Below, one piece after another: positions 7,845 to 19,087 of a stretch of 64,000 bases of DNA; the first letter of the stretch is position 1; each line of letters begins with the position of its first letter. Location: NCBI RefSeq assembly GCF_900637955.1, contig NZ_LR134476.1:62001-126000 (forward strand), read 5' to 3'. The notes beneath the pieces were generated by a model. It was not told the origin of the DNA and did no database searches. It worked only from the letters and a program-made list of their open reading frames with translations. The position numbers were made by a program, and so were the translations under genes. This DNA is from Trueperella bialowiezensis (lineage in GTDB: Bacteria; Actinomycetota; Actinomycetes; Actinomycetales; Actinomycetaceae).

Positions 7845-9893
7845 ATGCAGCCAGTCAGTGATATCGTACGCGCCGAGGCGCCGTTTGAGGTTATTACGGA
7901 ATACACCCCGTCCGGTGACCAGCCGCAGGCGATTAAAGAGCTCGCGGAACGGATTAATAACGGGGAGAGCGACGTCGTGCTCCTTGGTGCTACTGGTACG
8001 GGAAAGTCGGCGACGACGGCGTGGCTGGTGGAGCAAATTCAGCGGCCGACTTTGATCATGGAGCCGAACAAGACGCTGGCAGCACAGATGGCAGCCGAGT
8101 TTCGTGAACTGTTGCCGAACAACGCGGTCGAATACTTCGTCTCCTATTACGACTACTACCAACCTGAAGCGTACGTGCCACAAACGGACACGTACATTGA
8201 GAAGGACTCGTCGATTAACGACGAGGTTGAACGGCTACGGCACTCCGCCACGAACTCGTTGCTCACCCGGCGTGACGTCGTCGTGGTCGCCTCGGTCTCG
8301 TGTATCTACGGTTTGGGTACCCCGCAAGAATACGTGGATCGGATGGTGCAACTAAAAGTTGGCCAGCAGTTGGATAGGGATGCTCTGCTCAAGCACTTTG
8401 TGTCAATGCAGTACACTCGCAACGACATGGCCTTCACGCGGGGAACGTTCCGCGTACGGGGCGACACGGTGGAAATCATCCCGGTATACGAAGAACTCGC
8501 GGTGCGAATCGAATTCTTTGGCGATGAGATCGACGCGATCTCTCTGCTACACCCGCTGACGGGAAACGTCATCCGCGAATCCGACCACGCCCACATTTTC
8601 CCGGCCTCGCATTATGTGGCCGGGCCGGAGCGTATGGAACGTGCTCTGAACTCGATTCAAGAGGAATTGGATTGGCGCCTGGGCGAACTACGCGACCAGG
8701 GCAAGCTCCTTGAGGCGCAGCGGCTCGAAATGCGCACTACTTTTGATCTGGAAATGATCCGCAACCTCGGCACCTGTGCGGGGATCGAGAACTATTCCCG
8801 GCACATTGACGGGCGCGGACCGGGGACGCCCCCGCACACGCTGCTGGACTATTTTCCCGAGGACTTCGTACTCGTCATCGACGAATCGCACGTGACCGTT
8901 CCGCAGATCGGAGCGATGTACGAAGGCGACATGTCCCGCAAACGCACGCTGGTCGAGCACGGCTTCCGGCTTCCGTCAGCACTCGATAATCGCCCGCTGA
9001 AATGGGAAGAATTCTTGGAGCGCATCGGGCAGACAGTCTACCTGTCGGCAACGCCGGGCAAATACGAGTTGGAGAAATCTGACGGCGTGGTGGAACAGAT
9101 TATTCGCCCCACCGGCCTCGTTGATCCAGAAATAGTCGTCAAGCCCACGCAGGGCCAGATCGACGATCTGTTGGAGCAGGTACGGATCCGTGCCGAGCGT
9201 GATGAACGCGTGCTCGTGACTACGCTGACGAAGAAGATGGCCGAAGACCTCACGGATTATCTGGCAGAGCGCGGCATCCGGGTCGAATATTTACATTCCG
9301 ACGTCGATACGCTACGCCGCGTCGAGCTGCTGCGCGAGCTGCGACTCGGCAAGTTTGACGTGCTCGTTGGTATCAACCTGCTGCGAGAGGGTCTCGATCT
9401 GCCCGAAGTCTCGCTTGTCGCGATCTTGGACGCGGACAAGCAGGGTTTCTTGCGCTCGACGACGTCGCTCATCCAGACCATCGGGCGTGCGGCGCGTAAC
9501 GTGTCTGGCCAAGTCCACATGTATGCCGACGAAATCACGCCGAACATGAAAGAGGCAATCGACGAAACCAACCGGCGTCGTGAAAAGCAAATCGCCTACA
9601 ACACGGCCCACGGCATCGATCCCACGCCGCTACGGAAGAAGATTTCGGACGTGACGGACATGCTCGCCCGCGAAGATATCGATACCGAGCAGCTACTCGA
9701 AGGTGGATATCGAAAAGAACGCTCGGTTGTGGACAGGCTGCCGAGCGACGGCCGCGAAATTCGCCAACTGCTCGAAGATCTCACCGAGCAAATGCATGCC
9801 GCGGCGGAGCAGCTTCAATTCGAGCTTGCCGCCAGGCTGCGTGATGAGATCGAGGATGTGAAGAAAGAGATCCGCCAGATCGATAACGCCTAG
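7845..9893 (+). CDS. uvrB: UvrABC excinuclease subunit B
   Basis: Damage-verifying helicase-like subunit of nucleotide excision repair; it receives damage from UvrA and recruits UvrC. Visible are Walker A GATGTGKS near residue 47, the beta-hairpin region [20 protein letters not shown], the DESH box near 346, the helicase C-domain [18 protein letters not shown] with QTIGRAARN, and a C-terminal UVR motif ([18 protein letters not shown]) that contacts UvrC. The 682-residue length is normal. uvrA and uvrC lie 2.4 and 5.3 kb downstream on the same strand. Confidence 0.98.
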   Translation: MQPVSDIVRAEAPFEVITEYTPSGDQPQAIKELAERINNGESDVVLLGATGTGKSATTAWLVEQIQRPTLIMEPNKTLAAQMAAEFRELLPNNAVEYFVSYYDYYQPEAYVPQTDTYIEKDSSINDEVERLRHSATNSLLTRRDVVVVASVSCIYGLGTPQEYVDRMVQLKVGQQLDRDALLKHFVSMQYTRNDMAFTRGTFRVRGDTVEIIPVYEELAVRIEFFGDEIDAISLLHPLTGNVIRESDHAHIFPASHYVAGPERMERALNSIQEELDWRLGELRDQGKLLEAQRLEMRTTFDLEMIRNLGTCAGIENYSRHIDGRGPGTPPHTLLDYFPEDFVLVIDESHVTVPQIGAMYEGDMSRKRTLVEHGFRLPSALDNRPLKWEEFLERIGQTVYLSATPGKYELEKSDGVVEQIIRPTGLVDPEIVVKPTQGQIDDLLEQVRIRAERDERVLVTTLTKKMAEDLTDYLAERGIRVEYLHSDVDTLRRVELLRELRLGKFDVLVGINLLREGLDLPEVSLVAILDADKQGFLRSTTSLIQTIGRAARNVSGQVHMYADEITPNMKEAIDETNRRREKQIAYNTAHGIDPTPLRKKISDVTDMLAREDIDTEQLLEGGYRKERSVVDRLPSDGREIRQLLEDLTEQMHAAAEQLQFELAARLRDEIEDVKKEIRQIDNA

Positions 9894-9941
9894 GCGCGCG
9901 AAATCACACGATCAGTACTCGCCGGGTCCGATTCGATCAGT

Positions 9942-9947
9942 TAAGAT
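9942..9947 (+). promoter_or_regulatory. Candidate -10 element for the terC riboswitch transcript
   Basis: TAAGAT at 9942-9947 would place the transcription start near 9954, three bases before the riboswitch P1 stem. No good -35 is seen at 17-18 bases upstream. Confidence 0.4.
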
Positions 9948-9956
9948 CATCGTGGC

Positions 9957-10039
9957 GGAGGGGAGTATTCCCGAATAACATCGACTCGTCAAGACGGCGT
10001 CAGCCCGGGTCGAGGCCCACAGGGCGGGAAGAGACCTCC
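9957..10039 (+). ncRNA. yybP-ykoY manganese riboswitch
   Basis: The sequence shows the family hallmarks: P1 GGAGG (9957-9961) with CCTCC (10035-10039), loop motif GGGGAGTA (9960-9967), an inner stem TTCCC (9968-9972) with GGGAA (10026-10030), the conserved TCGTCA (9987-9992 region) and GAGACCT at the 3' side. Members of this class bind Mn2+ and commonly precede TerC, MntP or P-type ATPase genes. Downstream, CCTCCGGTA (10035-10043) can alternatively pair with TACCGG (10055-10060) and the adjacent GGAG of the ribosome site (10063-10066). The ligand-free state would thus hide the ribosome site and Mn2+ binding would free it. The motif is seen directly; the switching model is inference. Confidence 0.88.
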
Positions 10040-10070
10040 GGTATTTCTCTAACGTACCGGAAGGAGCCTC

Positions 10071-11216
10071 ATGACCACGTCTGGGCTATTTCATACAGCA
10101 CTTGCAACAGCAGCCAATTCAGCCGATGCGATGGTTGTTCACACGTGGGAGTGGTTCGCACTCTTCGCGATTATCTTCGTCATGATCCTGTGGGATCTTC
10201 TTGGGCACGTGCGTAAACCGCACGAACCGACCCTCAAGGAAGCCGCGATCTGGTCGGTGTTCTACATCGCGATCGCACTGCTTTTCGGTGTGCTCATGTA
10301 TTTCCGGCACAGCCCGGAATTTGCGACCGAATACTTTGCTGGTTATCTCACCGAAAAGTCACTATCGCTCGATAACATTTTCGTCTTCATTATCATCATC
10401 GCAGCTTTCCGCGTGCCACGGATCTACCAGCAAAAGGTGGTCATGTGGGGCATTGTCATTGCCCTCGTGTTGCGTTTCGCTTTCATCATGGTGGCTGCCG
10501 CAATCATCGAGCAATTCGCGTGGGTATTCTTCATTTTCGGCGCGTGGATGCTCTACACCGCGATCGACCAGATCAAGGACGGGGTGGAGCAAGAAAGAGA
10601 CAGACGCAATCCGAACGCTGCCGATCCGTCGGACGAATACCAGCCGAACGCGCTTACCCGCTTTGTCTCGCGGATTTTCCGTGTTACCGACGGCTATGTG
10701 GGGCAGCGTTTAGTGGTGCGCCGTGATGGCAAGACGTGGATCACTCCGCTCATGCTGTGCGTGATCGCCATTGGTTCAGTTGACATCATGTTCGCCCTCG
10801 ACTCGATCCCAGCTATTTACGGTCTGACCTCCGAGCCGTTCATCGTGTTCGCGGCGAACGCGTTCTCACTGCTTGGCCTGCGCCAGCTCTACTTCCTCGT
10901 GGACGGCCTGCTCGACAAGCTCATCTACCTGCATTTCGGCCTGGCCTTCATCCTGGGCTTCATTGCGCTGAAGCTGCTCGTGCACGCATTCCACGGATAC
11001 GACATGCTCACGTTCATTCCGGAGCCGACTCCGGTGCAGTCCGTCATCGTTATTCTTATTGCGATCGGGATTACGGTCATCGCATCGATTTGGGGTGCGA
11101 AGAAGTGGCCAACTGTGACCTCGGCTGCGGAGATCGCGGCAGAGACTGGCCCGCACGAACGACCCGCGCCGTCTCTATCGGTTGACCCGCACGACGACGA
11201 GGACGACCGCGTCTAG
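10071..11216 (+). CDS. TerC/Alx-family membrane protein, probable Mn2+ exporter
   Basis: A 381-residue TerC-family integral membrane protein with about nine hydrophobic segments. Family motifs include LDNIFVFIIIIAAFRVP, with Asp in the membrane, and the second half repeat VDIMFALDSIPAIYGLTSEPFIVF followed by NAFSLLGLRQLYFLV. A long charged cytoplasmic loop (~170-200) and a polar C-tail are present. TerC/Alx proteins export Mn2+, partly to metalate secreted enzymes or to avoid toxicity. The Mn2+ riboswitch directly upstream supports that role rather than tellurite resistance. Its stop overlaps the convergent stop of the next gene. Confidence 0.92.
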   Translation: MTTSGLFHTALATAANSADAMVVHTWEWFALFAIIFVMILWDLLGHVRKPHEPTLKEAAIWSVFYIAIALLFGVLMYFRHSPEFATEYFAGYLTEKSLSLDNIFVFIIIIAAFRVPRIYQQKVVMWGIVIALVLRFAFIMVAAAIIEQFAWVFFIFGAWMLYTAIDQIKDGVEQERDRRNPNAADPSDEYQPNALTRFVSRIFRVTDGYVGQRLVVRRDGKTWITPLMLCVIAIGSVDIMFALDSIPAIYGLTSEPFIVFAANAFSLLGLRQLYFLVDGLLDKLIYLHFGLAFILGFIALKLLVHAFHGYDMLTFIPEPTPVQSVIVILIAIGITVIASIWGAKKWPTVTSAAEIAAETGPHERPAPSLSVDPHDDEDDRV

Positions 11217-12178
11217 TTGTCCGCTTCCGAGCCCAGTCTGCGTGCAATCACGGCGGCTACCATGAGTTGCATCTGGTGGAAAATAATGACGGGCACGGCT
11301 ATCGCTCCGACAAGTGCCGGGTCAAAGAGAGCTTTCGCCATCGGCAGCCCGGTGGCAAGTGATTTCTTTGACCCGCACATAAGAAGCACGATTTTTTGAG
11401 CGCGCGCAAATCCGAGGAGTTTTCCGCCGTGCCACGTGAACGCGAAAATAATTGCGAGCATGAGTGCGAGGACGACGACGAGCACGGCGAATCCGCCGAT
11501 CGTCACTGAGCTCCACGCGCCGTCGTTTGTGGCTTTGACGACGGCGGAAAACACCACGAGGATGATCGCAGAGTTATCGGTGATCCTGGTGATATTGCGG
11601 TGGGCGCGCATCCACTCGCCAACTTTGGGTTGAAGAAGTTGCCCGACGACGAAGGGCAACAGCAGTTTGAGCAACACCGAATCGATTCCGCCGGTGGACG
11701 CCCCGCCTAGGTCCATGAAAATGAGGACGAGCAGGGGCGTGATGAACATGCCGAGAATGTTCGAGATCGTGGCGGCACATACGGCAGCTGCCACGTCTCC
11801 GCGCGCAATCGACACGAACGTGACGGATGATTGCACGGTGGACGGCAGCAAACTCAGGTAGAGCAGGCCTGTAGCAAATGCGGTTCCGATGAATGAGCCG
11901 GTTATCCAATAAAAGGCAAGACCTACGAGCGGGAAGATGACGTACGTCGTCGCAAGAACCGCGCCTTGGAGTTTGACGTTCTTTAGACCCTCGATTACTT
12001 CGGAGGTGCGTAGGCGCATGCCATAGACGAGGAAGACCATAGCGACGCCAATATCGGCGGCAATCGACAAGCCCGCCGCGACGTCGTCGGGAACGGGTAT
12101 CACCAAGCCCAAGATGAGGGCTGTGACGATGCCGGTCAGAAGGAAGTCGGGTTTAAAGCTCCGCAGTCTGGACACCAT
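11213..12178 (-). CDS. BASS-family transporter (SBF-like, bile acid:Na+ symporter fold)
   Basis: A 321-residue membrane protein with roughly nine or ten hydrophobic helices, of the SBF-like branch of the bile acid:sodium symporter superfamily. The diagnostic region is LYLSLLPSTVQSSVTFVS followed by AAAVCAATISNILGMFITPLL, the crossover motif of the fold. A second conserved segment is KIVLLMCGSKKSLATGLPMA. The substrate is unknown; bacterial members move organic anions. I placed the start at 12178 (MVSRLRSFKPDF) because the longer frame to 12325 adds a non-membrane leader that would run into uvrA. It is divergent from uvrA and convergent with the terC-like gene, with the two stop codons overlapping. 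Confidence 0.88.
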   Translation of the reverse strand: MVSRLRSFKPDFLLTGIVTALILGLVIPVPDDVAAGLSIAADIGVAMVFLVYGMRLRTSEVIEGLKNVKLQGAVLATTYVIFPLVGLAFYWITGSFIGTAFATGLLYLSLLPSTVQSSVTFVSIARGDVAAAVCAATISNILGMFITPLLVLIFMDLGGASTGGIDSVLLKLLLPFVVGQLLQPKVGEWMRAHRNITRITDNSAIILVVFSAVVKATNDGAWSSVTIGGFAVLVVVLALMLAIIFAFTWHGGKLLGFARAQKIVLLMCGSKKSLATGLPMAKALFDPALVGAIAVPVIIFHQMQLMVAAVIARRLGSEADN

Positions 12179-12311
12179 GAGCGCTATTCTATGCCACCGG
12201 CCGCACGCGATATCGCACGTACTCCACATATTTTTGCACGTCATCCACACTGTAGCGTGATCTTCAAACGTGCGTTCGGAAGTGTCGGAGCGATTGCCTA
12301 TACTTAGACCC

Positions 12312-15191
12312 GTGCATAAGAACATTCACATTCACGGAGCCCGCGAACACAACCTGCAAAACGTCACGTTAGACATCCCGCGTGACGCGATGGTCGTGTT
12401 TACCGGGCTGTCGGGTTCTGGCAAGTCATCGCTGGCTTTCGACACGATTTTTGCCGAGGGGCAGCGCCGCTACGTCGAGTCGCTGTCGGCCTATGCGCGC
12501 CAGTTCCTCGGCCAGATGGATAAGCCGGATGTTGACTTCATTGAGGGGCTCTCGCCCGCGGTGTCGATCGACCAAAAGTCAACGAACCGTAATCCGCGTT
12601 CGACTGTGGGCACGATTACGGAGGTCTACGATTACCTTCGGCTCTTGTATGCTCGCGCTGGCACCCAGCACTGCCCCGTGTGTGACGAGGTCATCGAAGC
12701 TCAGCCAGCTGAAAAGATTGTGGATACGCTTCTTGGGCTTGCCGAGGGCACGCGTTTTCAGATTCTTGCGCCAGTGGTGCGCGGGCGTAAGGGCCAGCAT
12801 GAGGAGATTTTCCGAACCCTGGCCGCGGATGGATATTCCCGCGCGCGGGTGGACGGCGAGCTTGTCCGCCTCGATTCGCCTCCCAAGCTCGCCAAAACGA
12901 AGAAGCACGACATCGACGTCATCGTGGATCGCCTCGCTATCCGGGATGGCATGCGCTCTCGCCTGACTGATTCTGTAGAAACGGCGCTGCGGCTCGCTGA
13001 AGGCGTGCTCATTGTTGACTTCGTGGATCTGGACGCGGACGATCCGAAACGGGAACGGAAATTCTCCGAGTTTCGATCCTGCCCGAACGGCCACGATCTG
13101 GAGATTGACGAAATCGAACCGCGCACGTTCTCCTTTAACGCGCCCTATGGCTCCTGCCCGGAGTGTGATGGCATCGGCTACAAAGTGCAGGTGGCGCCCG
13201 ATCTCGTGGTACCCGACGAGGATCTCACCATCGACGAGGGTGCGATCGTGCCGTGGTCGGTGACTGCGTCAGCTCCGGCTCGCGATTACCACATGCGCCA
13301 GCTCAAAGGCTTGGGCGACGAACTTGGTTTTGACACGAAGACGAAGTGGAAGGACCTCAGCCCCGAGGTGCGTGACGCGATCTTGAACGGTAAGGATTTC
13401 AAGATCAAGATGCGCTACCGCAACCGCTGGGGCCGGGAAAAGATCTATTCCACCGGTTTTGAAGGCGTGCTTCATTTCGTGCGGCGTAAGCATGATGAGA
13501 CGTCGTCGGAATGGTCGAAGGAACGCTACCAGGGTTTCATGCGAGATATTACGTGCGCGGTGTGTGGGGGTGCGCGGTTGCGCCCCGAGGTTCTCGCCGT
13601 GCGCGTGGGCGAGCTTAACATTCACGAGCTGACCGAGCTGTCGATTGCCGAGGCGCGTGACTATCTTGCTGGAATCAAACTGGGGGAGCGGGAGCAGAAG
13701 ATCGCGAACGCCGTCCTCAAGGAGATTTTGGATAGGCTGAACTTCCTTGTCACGGTCGGGCTCAATTACCTCACCCTGTCTCGTTCTGCAGGCACGCTAT
13801 CGGGTGGAGAGGCCCAGCGCATCCGCCTCGCCACACAGATCGGGGCGGGTCTCGTGGGCGTACTCTACGTGCTTGACGAGCCGTCGATTGGTTTGCACCA
13901 ACGCGACAACGAAAAGCTCCTGGGCGCGCTGCTTAGGCTACGCGATCTGGGCAATACGCTCATCGTCGTCGAGCATGATGAGGACACGATCCGGCATGCC
14001 GACTGGGTGGTCGACATCGGCCCGAAGGCGGGTGAACACGGCGGGCAGATCGTCTATAACGGAGAGCCGGATGGCCTGCTTGAGTGCGAAGAATCGATCA
14101 CGGGAGCCTACCTCAGCGGGCGGGCGCAGATCGAGGTGCCGGCCAAACGGCGTCGTACCTATAAAACCAAACAGATCGAAGTGACGGGCGCGCGGGAAAA
14201 CAACCTGCGTAATATCGACGTGAAATTCCCGATCGGGGTGTTCACGGCCGTCACTGGCGTCTCTGGTTCGGGCAAGTCATCGCTCGTTAACGAGATCCTG
14301 TACAAGGTGCTCGCCAACAAGCTCAACCACGCACAGTCCCTGCCTGGTAAACACGGCAAGGTTAAGGGGCTCGACAACCTGGACAAGGTGGTGCATGTTG
14401 ATCAGTCGCCGATCGGGCGCACGCCGCGGTCCAATCCGGCAACCTATACGGGCATGTGGGATCCGATCCGAAAACTGTTTTCGGAAACGGAAGAGGCGAA
14501 GATCCGCGGATACGGGCCGGGCAGGTTTTCGTTCAACGTCAAGGGCGGGCGCTGTGAATCATGCTCGGGCGATGGCACGCTGAAGATCGAAATGAACTTC
14601 CTGCCCGATGTTTACGTGCCCTGCGAGGTCTGCCACGGCACGCGCTACAACAGGGAAACCCTCGAAGTGCGCTACAAGGGTAAGAACGTAGCCGAAGTTC
14701 TCGACATGACGATCTCGCAAGCCAAAGAATTCTTCGGTAACGTCAACCGGATTACCAAATATTTGGACGTCTTGGAATCGGTGGGCTTGGGTTACATCAC
14801 GCTCGGCCAGCCGGCCACCACGCTATCTGGAGGCGAAGCCCAGCGTGTCAAGCTCGCATCTGAGCTGCACAAGCGTTCGTCTGGACGGACAGTGTACATG
14901 CTCGACGAACCGACCACCGGCCTGCACTTTGAAGACGTGCGCAAGCTGCTCGGCGTGCTCCAAGAGCTGACTGACAAGGGCAACACGGTGATCGTGATCG
15001 AGCACAACTTGGACGTCATCAAGTGTGCCGACTGGGTGATTGACCTCGGACCGGAAGGCGGAAAGGGTGGCGGGCTCGTCGTCGCTGAGGGCACTCCGGA
15101 GCAGGTGGCGTTGGAAGACGCGTCGCATACGGGCCGCTATTTGAAACCGATCCTGGCCAAGGCAGGCACGATCAATGGCAGATCCGGCTAG
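12312..15191 (+). CDS. uvrA: UvrABC excinuclease subunit A
   Basis: DNA-damage-sensing ABC ATPase of nucleotide excision repair. Two ABC modules are present: Walker [10 protein letters not shown] near residue 32 with signature [14 protein letters not shown], and GVSGSGKSS near residue 649 with signature [14 protein letters not shown]. Cys-rich zinc modules include CPNGHDLEI...CPECDG and CESCSGDG...CEVCHG. The GTG at 12312 gives the standard family N-terminus ([11 protein letters not shown]); an upstream in-frame ATG at 12270 is less likely. The 3' end overlaps uvrC by 17 bases, so the two are probably co-transcribed. Confidence 0.97.
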   Translation: MHKNIHIHGAREHNLQNVTLDIPRDAMVVFTGLSGSGKSSLAFDTIFAEGQRRYVESLSAYARQFLGQMDKPDVDFIEGLSPAVSIDQKSTNRNPRSTVGTITEVYDYLRLLYARAGTQHCPVCDEVIEAQPAEKIVDTLLGLAEGTRFQILAPVVRGRKGQHEEIFRTLAADGYSRARVDGELVRLDSPPKLAKTKKHDIDVIVDRLAIRDGMRSRLTDSVETALRLAEGVLIVDFVDLDADDPKRERKFSEFRSCPNGHDLEIDEIEPRTFSFNAPYGSCPECDGIGYKVQVAPDLVVPDEDLTIDEGAIVPWSVTASAPARDYHMRQLKGLGDELGFDTKTKWKDLSPEVRDAILNGKDFKIKMRYRNRWGREKIYSTGFEGVLHFVRRKHDETSSEWSKERYQGFMRDITCAVCGGARLRPEVLAVRVGELNIHELTELSIAEARDYLAGIKLGEREQKIANAVLKEILDRLNFLVTVGLNYLTLSRSAGTLSGGEAQRIRLATQIGAGLVGVLYVLDEPSIGLHQRDNEKLLGALLRLRDLGNTLIVVEHDEDTIRHADWVVDIGPKAGEHGGQIVYNGEPDGLLECEESITGAYLSGRAQIEVPAKRRRTYKTKQIEVTGARENNLRNIDVKFPIGVFTAVTGVSGSGKSSLVNEILYKVLANKLNHAQSLPGKHGKVKGLDNLDKVVHVDQSPIGRTPRSNPATYTGMWDPIRKLFSETEEAKIRGYGPGRFSFNVKGGRCESCSGDGTLKIEMNFLPDVYVPCEVCHGTRYNRETLEVRYKGKNVAEVLDMTISQAKEFFGNVNRITKYLDVLESVGLGYITLGQPATTLSGGEAQRVKLASELHKRSSGRTVYMLDEPTTGLHFEDVRKLLGVLQELTDKGNTVIVIEHNLDVIKCADWVIDLGPEGGKGGGLVVAEGTPEQVALEDASHTGRYLKPILAKAGTINGRSG

Positions 15192-17133
15192 TTACCGGCC
15201 GCGCACGGCCGATATCCCCACGGATCCGGGCGTCTATCGTTTTATTGACGACGACGGCCGGGTGATCTACGTGGGCAAAGCCAAGTCGCTGAGAAACCGG
15301 CTGCTCAACTACTTCCAAGATCCGGATCTGCTCCACGTGCGCACCCGCCAGATGGTGTTCACAGCTTCGCGCGTGGAATGGGTGGTCGTTGCCAGCGAAA
15401 TTGAGGCGCTCACGCTCGAATACTCGTGGATCAAGGAGTTTGCGCCGCGATTTAACGTCATGTATCGCGACGACAAGTCGTATCCCTATCTGGCGATTAC
15501 GATGAGTGAGAAGTTTCCGCGTGTCATGGTCACCCGCGCCGAACATAAGCGGGGAAACCGCTATTACGGCCCGTACACGAAAGTGTGGGCGGTCCGTGAA
15601 TCTCTCGATGAGCTGCTGCGCGTGTTTCCGATGAGGTCCTGTAGTGCGGGCGTCTTCCGGCAGGCCGAACGCAGTGGCCGGCCGTGTTTGTTCGGCTATA
15701 TCGACAAGTGTTCTGCGCCGTGTGTGGGGCGGGTCAGCGAAGAGGAACACCGCGATATCGCCAAGCGGATGATCCGTTTCTTGGACGGTACGGGTGAGGA
15801 GCTGATCCGGGAGAAGCGGGAGGCCATGATCGAGGCGGCCTCGGTGCAGGACTACGAGCGGGCAGCCAAGCTACGCGACGACGTCAAGGCGCTTGAGACC
15901 GTGGCTGAGCGGAATACGGTGGTGTTCGATTCGGATGTGGAAGCAGATGCCTTCGGGCTGGAGTTCGACGAACTTGAGGCCTCCGTGCAGGTCTTCCATA
16001 TTCGTGGTGGGCGGATTCGCGGCCAGCGTGGTTGGGTGACCACGATTGAGGACGAGGACGCGGCAGGCCTAGTGAGCCAGTTGTTGCTCCAAGTCTATGG
16101 GCATTTCGCCAAGGGGTCGGGCACGCGCAAGAAGTCCCAAGCGCGCTCAGTTGACGACGTCGAACACACGGCAGCACACGCCATGCCGCGCGAAATTTGG
16201 GTGCCGCACATGCCCTCCGATGCGGATTCACTTGAAGCGTGGCTCAGTGAACTGCGCGGTGCGAAAGTTGCAATCAAGCGTCCGCAGCGCGGGCCGAAAG
16301 CCGGGCTCATGGACACCGTGCACACGAACGCCGTTCAGGCTTTGCAACGGCACAAGCTTGCCAGATCGGGAGATATTACGCAGAGGTCACAAGCCCTCGA
16401 AGAGCTGCGCGAAGGGCTTGATCTGCCCCGGGCGCCGTTGCGCATTGAGGGCTACGACATTTCGCACACGCAGGGCACCAACCAGGTGGGCTCGATGGTC
16501 GTGTTTGAAGATGGGCTGCCTAAAAAGTCTGACTACCGGCATTTCATTGTTCGGGGACCTGACGGCGAGGGCGCTCGTGACGACACGGCTGCGATGGATG
16601 AGGTTTTACGACGTCGGCTCAGCCGGCTTGACGAACAACCAGCGGCCGATTCCGAGCAGGGTGTTGCTCCGCGCTTTGCCTACCGTCCGGACTTGATCGT
16701 TGTTGATGGCGGCCTGCCGCAGGTGAATGCGGCGCAGCGCGTCGTCGACGAGCTCGGTGCCGACGTCACGGTGATTGGGCTGGCGAAAAGACTCGAAGAG
16801 ATTTGGATTCCGGGGGAGAACTTCCCGTTGATTCTTTCCCGGTCGTCACCCGCGCTACGCATGTTGCAATATTTACGCGATGAGTCGCACCGGTTTGCGA
16901 TTACTTTCCATCGGAAGAAACGTTCGAAGGCGATGACTCGTTCGGCCCTCGACGAGGTTCCCGGGCTGGGGCCAGCAAAACAGACGGCTCTGCTCAAGCA
17001 CTTTAAGTCGTTAGCGCGGATTAAGAAGGCGTCGGTGGAGCAGCTGCAAGAAGTTTCTGGGATCGGGCCCGTTCTCGCTCAAACCGTATACGATCATTTC
17101 TCCGGAAAGTCAGACGAAAAACTGGCACCATAG
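15175..17133 (+). CDS. uvrC: UvrABC excinuclease subunit C
   Basis: Dual-incision nuclease of nucleotide excision repair. Domains in order: GIY-YIG nuclease ([22 protein letters not shown], residues ~15-95), a Cys-containing region ([26 protein letters not shown]), a UVR domain binding UvrB (~205-240), the RNase H-like 5' nuclease ([22 protein letters not shown] and [14 protein letters not shown]) and C-terminal tandem helix-hairpin-helix motifs ([32 protein letters not shown]). It starts inside the end of uvrA and is followed at once by rapZ, as in many actinobacteria. Confidence 0.98.
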   Translation: MADPASYRPRTADIPTDPGVYRFIDDDGRVIYVGKAKSLRNRLLNYFQDPDLLHVRTRQMVFTASRVEWVVVASEIEALTLEYSWIKEFAPRFNVMYRDDKSYPYLAITMSEKFPRVMVTRAEHKRGNRYYGPYTKVWAVRESLDELLRVFPMRSCSAGVFRQAERSGRPCLFGYIDKCSAPCVGRVSEEEHRDIAKRMIRFLDGTGEELIREKREAMIEAASVQDYERAAKLRDDVKALETVAERNTVVFDSDVEADAFGLEFDELEASVQVFHIRGGRIRGQRGWVTTIEDEDAAGLVSQLLLQVYGHFAKGSGTRKKSQARSVDDVEHTAAHAMPREIWVPHMPSDADSLEAWLSELRGAKVAIKRPQRGPKAGLMDTVHTNAVQALQRHKLARSGDITQRSQALEELREGLDLPRAPLRIEGYDISHTQGTNQVGSMVVFEDGLPKKSDYRHFIVRGPDGEGARDDTAAMDEVLRRRLSRLDEQPAADSEQGVAPRFAYRPDLIVVDGGLPQVNAAQRVVDELGADVTVIGLAKRLEEIWIPGENFPLILSRSSPALRMLQYLRDESHRFAITFHRKKRSKAMTRSALDEVPGLGPAKQTALLKHFKSLARIKKASVEQLQEVSGIGPVLAQTVYDHFSGKSDEKLAP

Positions 17134-17137
17134 GGGT

Positions 17138-18094
17138 ATGGAAAAGATCCCGTACAGTGACATCGATGACACCGGAAAGATACCGCCTATTGTTCCCGAA
17201 CTTGATCGGGAAACGGTGCTACCTGCGGCCGAGCTACCCGAAATCCTGATTATTACGGGCATGTCTGGTGCTGGGCGTTCCCGTGCGGGTGCCACGCTCG
17301 AGGATCTGGGCTGGTATGTGGTTGATAACCTGCCACCGCGGCTGCTCGCTGCGCTCGCCGGGATGATGTCTCCAGCAGACGGTTCGCCCGTACGCCGCTT
17401 GGCCGCCGTCGTCGACGTGCGTTCGCGCGGATATTTCCAAGAGCTCGTTGGGGTGCTTGATGAGCTGTCGCAACGCAAACTCGACTATCGGATCATGTTC
17501 CTTGACGCTCGCGACGACGTGCTGGTTCGCCGTTTCGAATCGGTTCGCCGCCCGCATCCGCTGCAGGGTGATGGGCGCTTGCTTGACGGGATTATGCACG
17601 AGCGGCAGGTACTCACTGAGCTGCGGAACCGGGCAGATATTTTCATCGACACCTCGGACCTGACGGTCCATGATCTGTCTCGTAAGATTCGAGCCCGTCT
17701 GCAGGAATCGGGTACGGATGATCCGCATGTGACGATCATGTCGTTTGGATTCAAGTACGGCCTGCCGATGGACGCCGATCACGTAGCAGACGTGCGTTTC
17801 TTGCCCAACCCGTACTGGGTGAGCGAGCTACGGCATCTGACTGGCCGTGACGAGCCGGTGGCTGATTTCGTGTTGAGTGTGGACGGGGCAGAAGAATTCA
17901 TTCAGGGCTACGCCGACCTGCTGGAACCCATTTTTGAGGGCTACAAACACGAACTCAAACCCTACGTGACAATCGCGATTGGCTGTACAGGCGGGAAGCA
18001 CAGGTCGGTTGCGATGAGTGAAAAGCTCAGCGAGATCATGCGCGGGCGCGGACACCAGGTGCGTACGCTACACCGGGATCTGGGGCGTGAATGA
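17138..18094 (+). CDS. rapZ: RapZ/YvcJ-family nucleotide-binding protein
   Basis: A 318-residue P-loop protein. The Walker A is GMSGAGRS near residues 41-48; the usual Lys is replaced by Arg, as is common in actinobacterial members. It is followed by LEDLGWYVVDNLPPRL. The C-terminal domain has the family signature SFGFKYGLP, DVRFLPNPYW and IGCTGGKHRSV. In E. coli RapZ is an RNase adapter that controls GlmS through small RNAs; in actinobacteria its role is less clear. It is the first gene of the conserved rapZ-yvcK-whiA cluster, begins 4 bases after uvrC and is tightly coupled to yvcK. Confidence 0.95.
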   Translation: MEKIPYSDIDDTGKIPPIVPELDRETVLPAAELPEILIITGMSGAGRSRAGATLEDLGWYVVDNLPPRLLAALAGMMSPADGSPVRRLAAVVDVRSRGYFQELVGVLDELSQRKLDYRIMFLDARDDVLVRRFESVRRPHPLQGDGRLLDGIMHERQVLTELRNRADIFIDTSDLTVHDLSRKIRARLQESGTDDPHVTIMSFGFKYGLPMDADHVADVRFLPNPYWVSELRHLTGRDEPVADFVLSVDGAEEFIQGYADLLEPIFEGYKHELKPYVTIAIGCTGGKHRSVAMSEKLSEIMRGRGHQVRTLHRDLGRE

Positions 18095-18095
18095 C

Positions 18096-19019
18096 ATGGG
18101 TGACGGCGTGAAAGTAGTTGCACTTGGCGGCGGGCACGGACTGTACACCACGCTGAGCGCGCTGCGTTTACTGACCCCGAACACCACGGCGATCGTCACG
18201 GTGGCCGACGACGGCGGAAGCTCCGGGCGCTTACGTGAAGAGTTTGACATCCTGCCGCCCGGCGACTTGCGTATGGCCCTGTCTGCCCTGTGCGACGACG
18301 GCGAATGGAACCTGACGTGGCGAGACGTCCTCCAGTATCGATTTAAATCGGACGGGGTGCTCAACGGGCACGCGCTCGGTAATCTTTTGCTGGCTGGCGT
18401 GTGGGATTTGCTTGGCGATCCGGTACGCGGACTAGATCTGGTAGGTCGGCTGCTACATATTTCTGGCCGAGTGTTGCCGATGGCTGCGATTCCTTTGCAG
18501 ATAGAAGCGGACATCGCCGAGGATGCTCGCATTCGCACGATCACCGGGCAGGCCGAGGTTGCCACATGCAATGCAGATATTCGGCAGGTGAGAATTGTTC
18601 CGGAGAATCCGCCAGCCGTTTGTGAAGCAATCGAGGCAATCGGCGAGGCCGATTGGGTGATCTTTGGTCCGGGTTCGTGGTTCACGTCTGTTATCCCTCA
18701 CCTCTTGGTTCCTGAATTACTTGAGGCATTGATTGCGAGTAAAGCTCGGCGTGCGCTCATCATCAATCTGGTTCCTGACAACGAGACCCGGCGACTATCA
18801 GCTTCAGACCACGTGCGATCTTTCCAAGAACACGCGCCAGACTTGCGGTTGGATACGGTGCTTATCGACGTCGACGCCGACATCAACTGGGATAACTTGC
18901 GCCATGCAAGTGCGAGTGCGGGCGCACAGGTAGTAGCCCGTCCTGTGGCGGATAAGAGCGATCCTGCACGGCATGACGCACAGCTTCTGAGCGCCGCGTT
19001 GAGCGAGCTATTTAACTAA
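18096..19019 (+). CDS. yvcK: YvcK/CuvA/GlmR-family gluconeogenesis and cell-envelope factor
   Basis: A CofD-like Rossmann protein, ~308 residues. It shows the N-terminal binding loop ALGGGHGLYTTLSALR, the TVADDGGSSGRLR motif and the downstream LPPGDLRMALSAL typical of the family. YvcK binds UDP-sugars and supports cell-wall precursor supply; the mycobacterial homologue CuvA is needed for normal envelope synthesis. The exact start is ambiguous: the in-frame GTG 18087, ATG 18096 and GTG 18108 all fit. I chose the ATG, which lies 2 bases past the rapZ stop. It sits between rapZ and whiA. Confidence 0.93.
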   Translation: MGDGVKVVALGGGHGLYTTLSALRLLTPNTTAIVTVADDGGSSGRLREEFDILPPGDLRMALSALCDDGEWNLTWRDVLQYRFKSDGVLNGHALGNLLLAGVWDLLGDPVRGLDLVGRLLHISGRVLPMAAIPLQIEADIAEDARIRTITGQAEVATCNADIRQVRIVPENPPAVCEAIEAIGEADWVIFGPGSWFTSVIPHLLVPELLEALIASKARRALIINLVPDNETRRLSASDHVRSFQEHAPDLRLDTVLIDVDADINWDNLRHASASAGAQVVARPVADKSDPARHDAQLLSAALSELFN

Positions 19020-19087
19020 AACTGCGCGGGCATAACAGCCGTGCCTAAAGTAAGTTAGGCTTAAGTGCATTTTGACATGGAGGAAAG

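Noticed and set aside
12179-12325. Longer N-terminus for the BASS transporter
   Set aside because: The extra 49 residues are polar and Cys/Trp-rich, not membrane-like, and would overlap the uvrA start.
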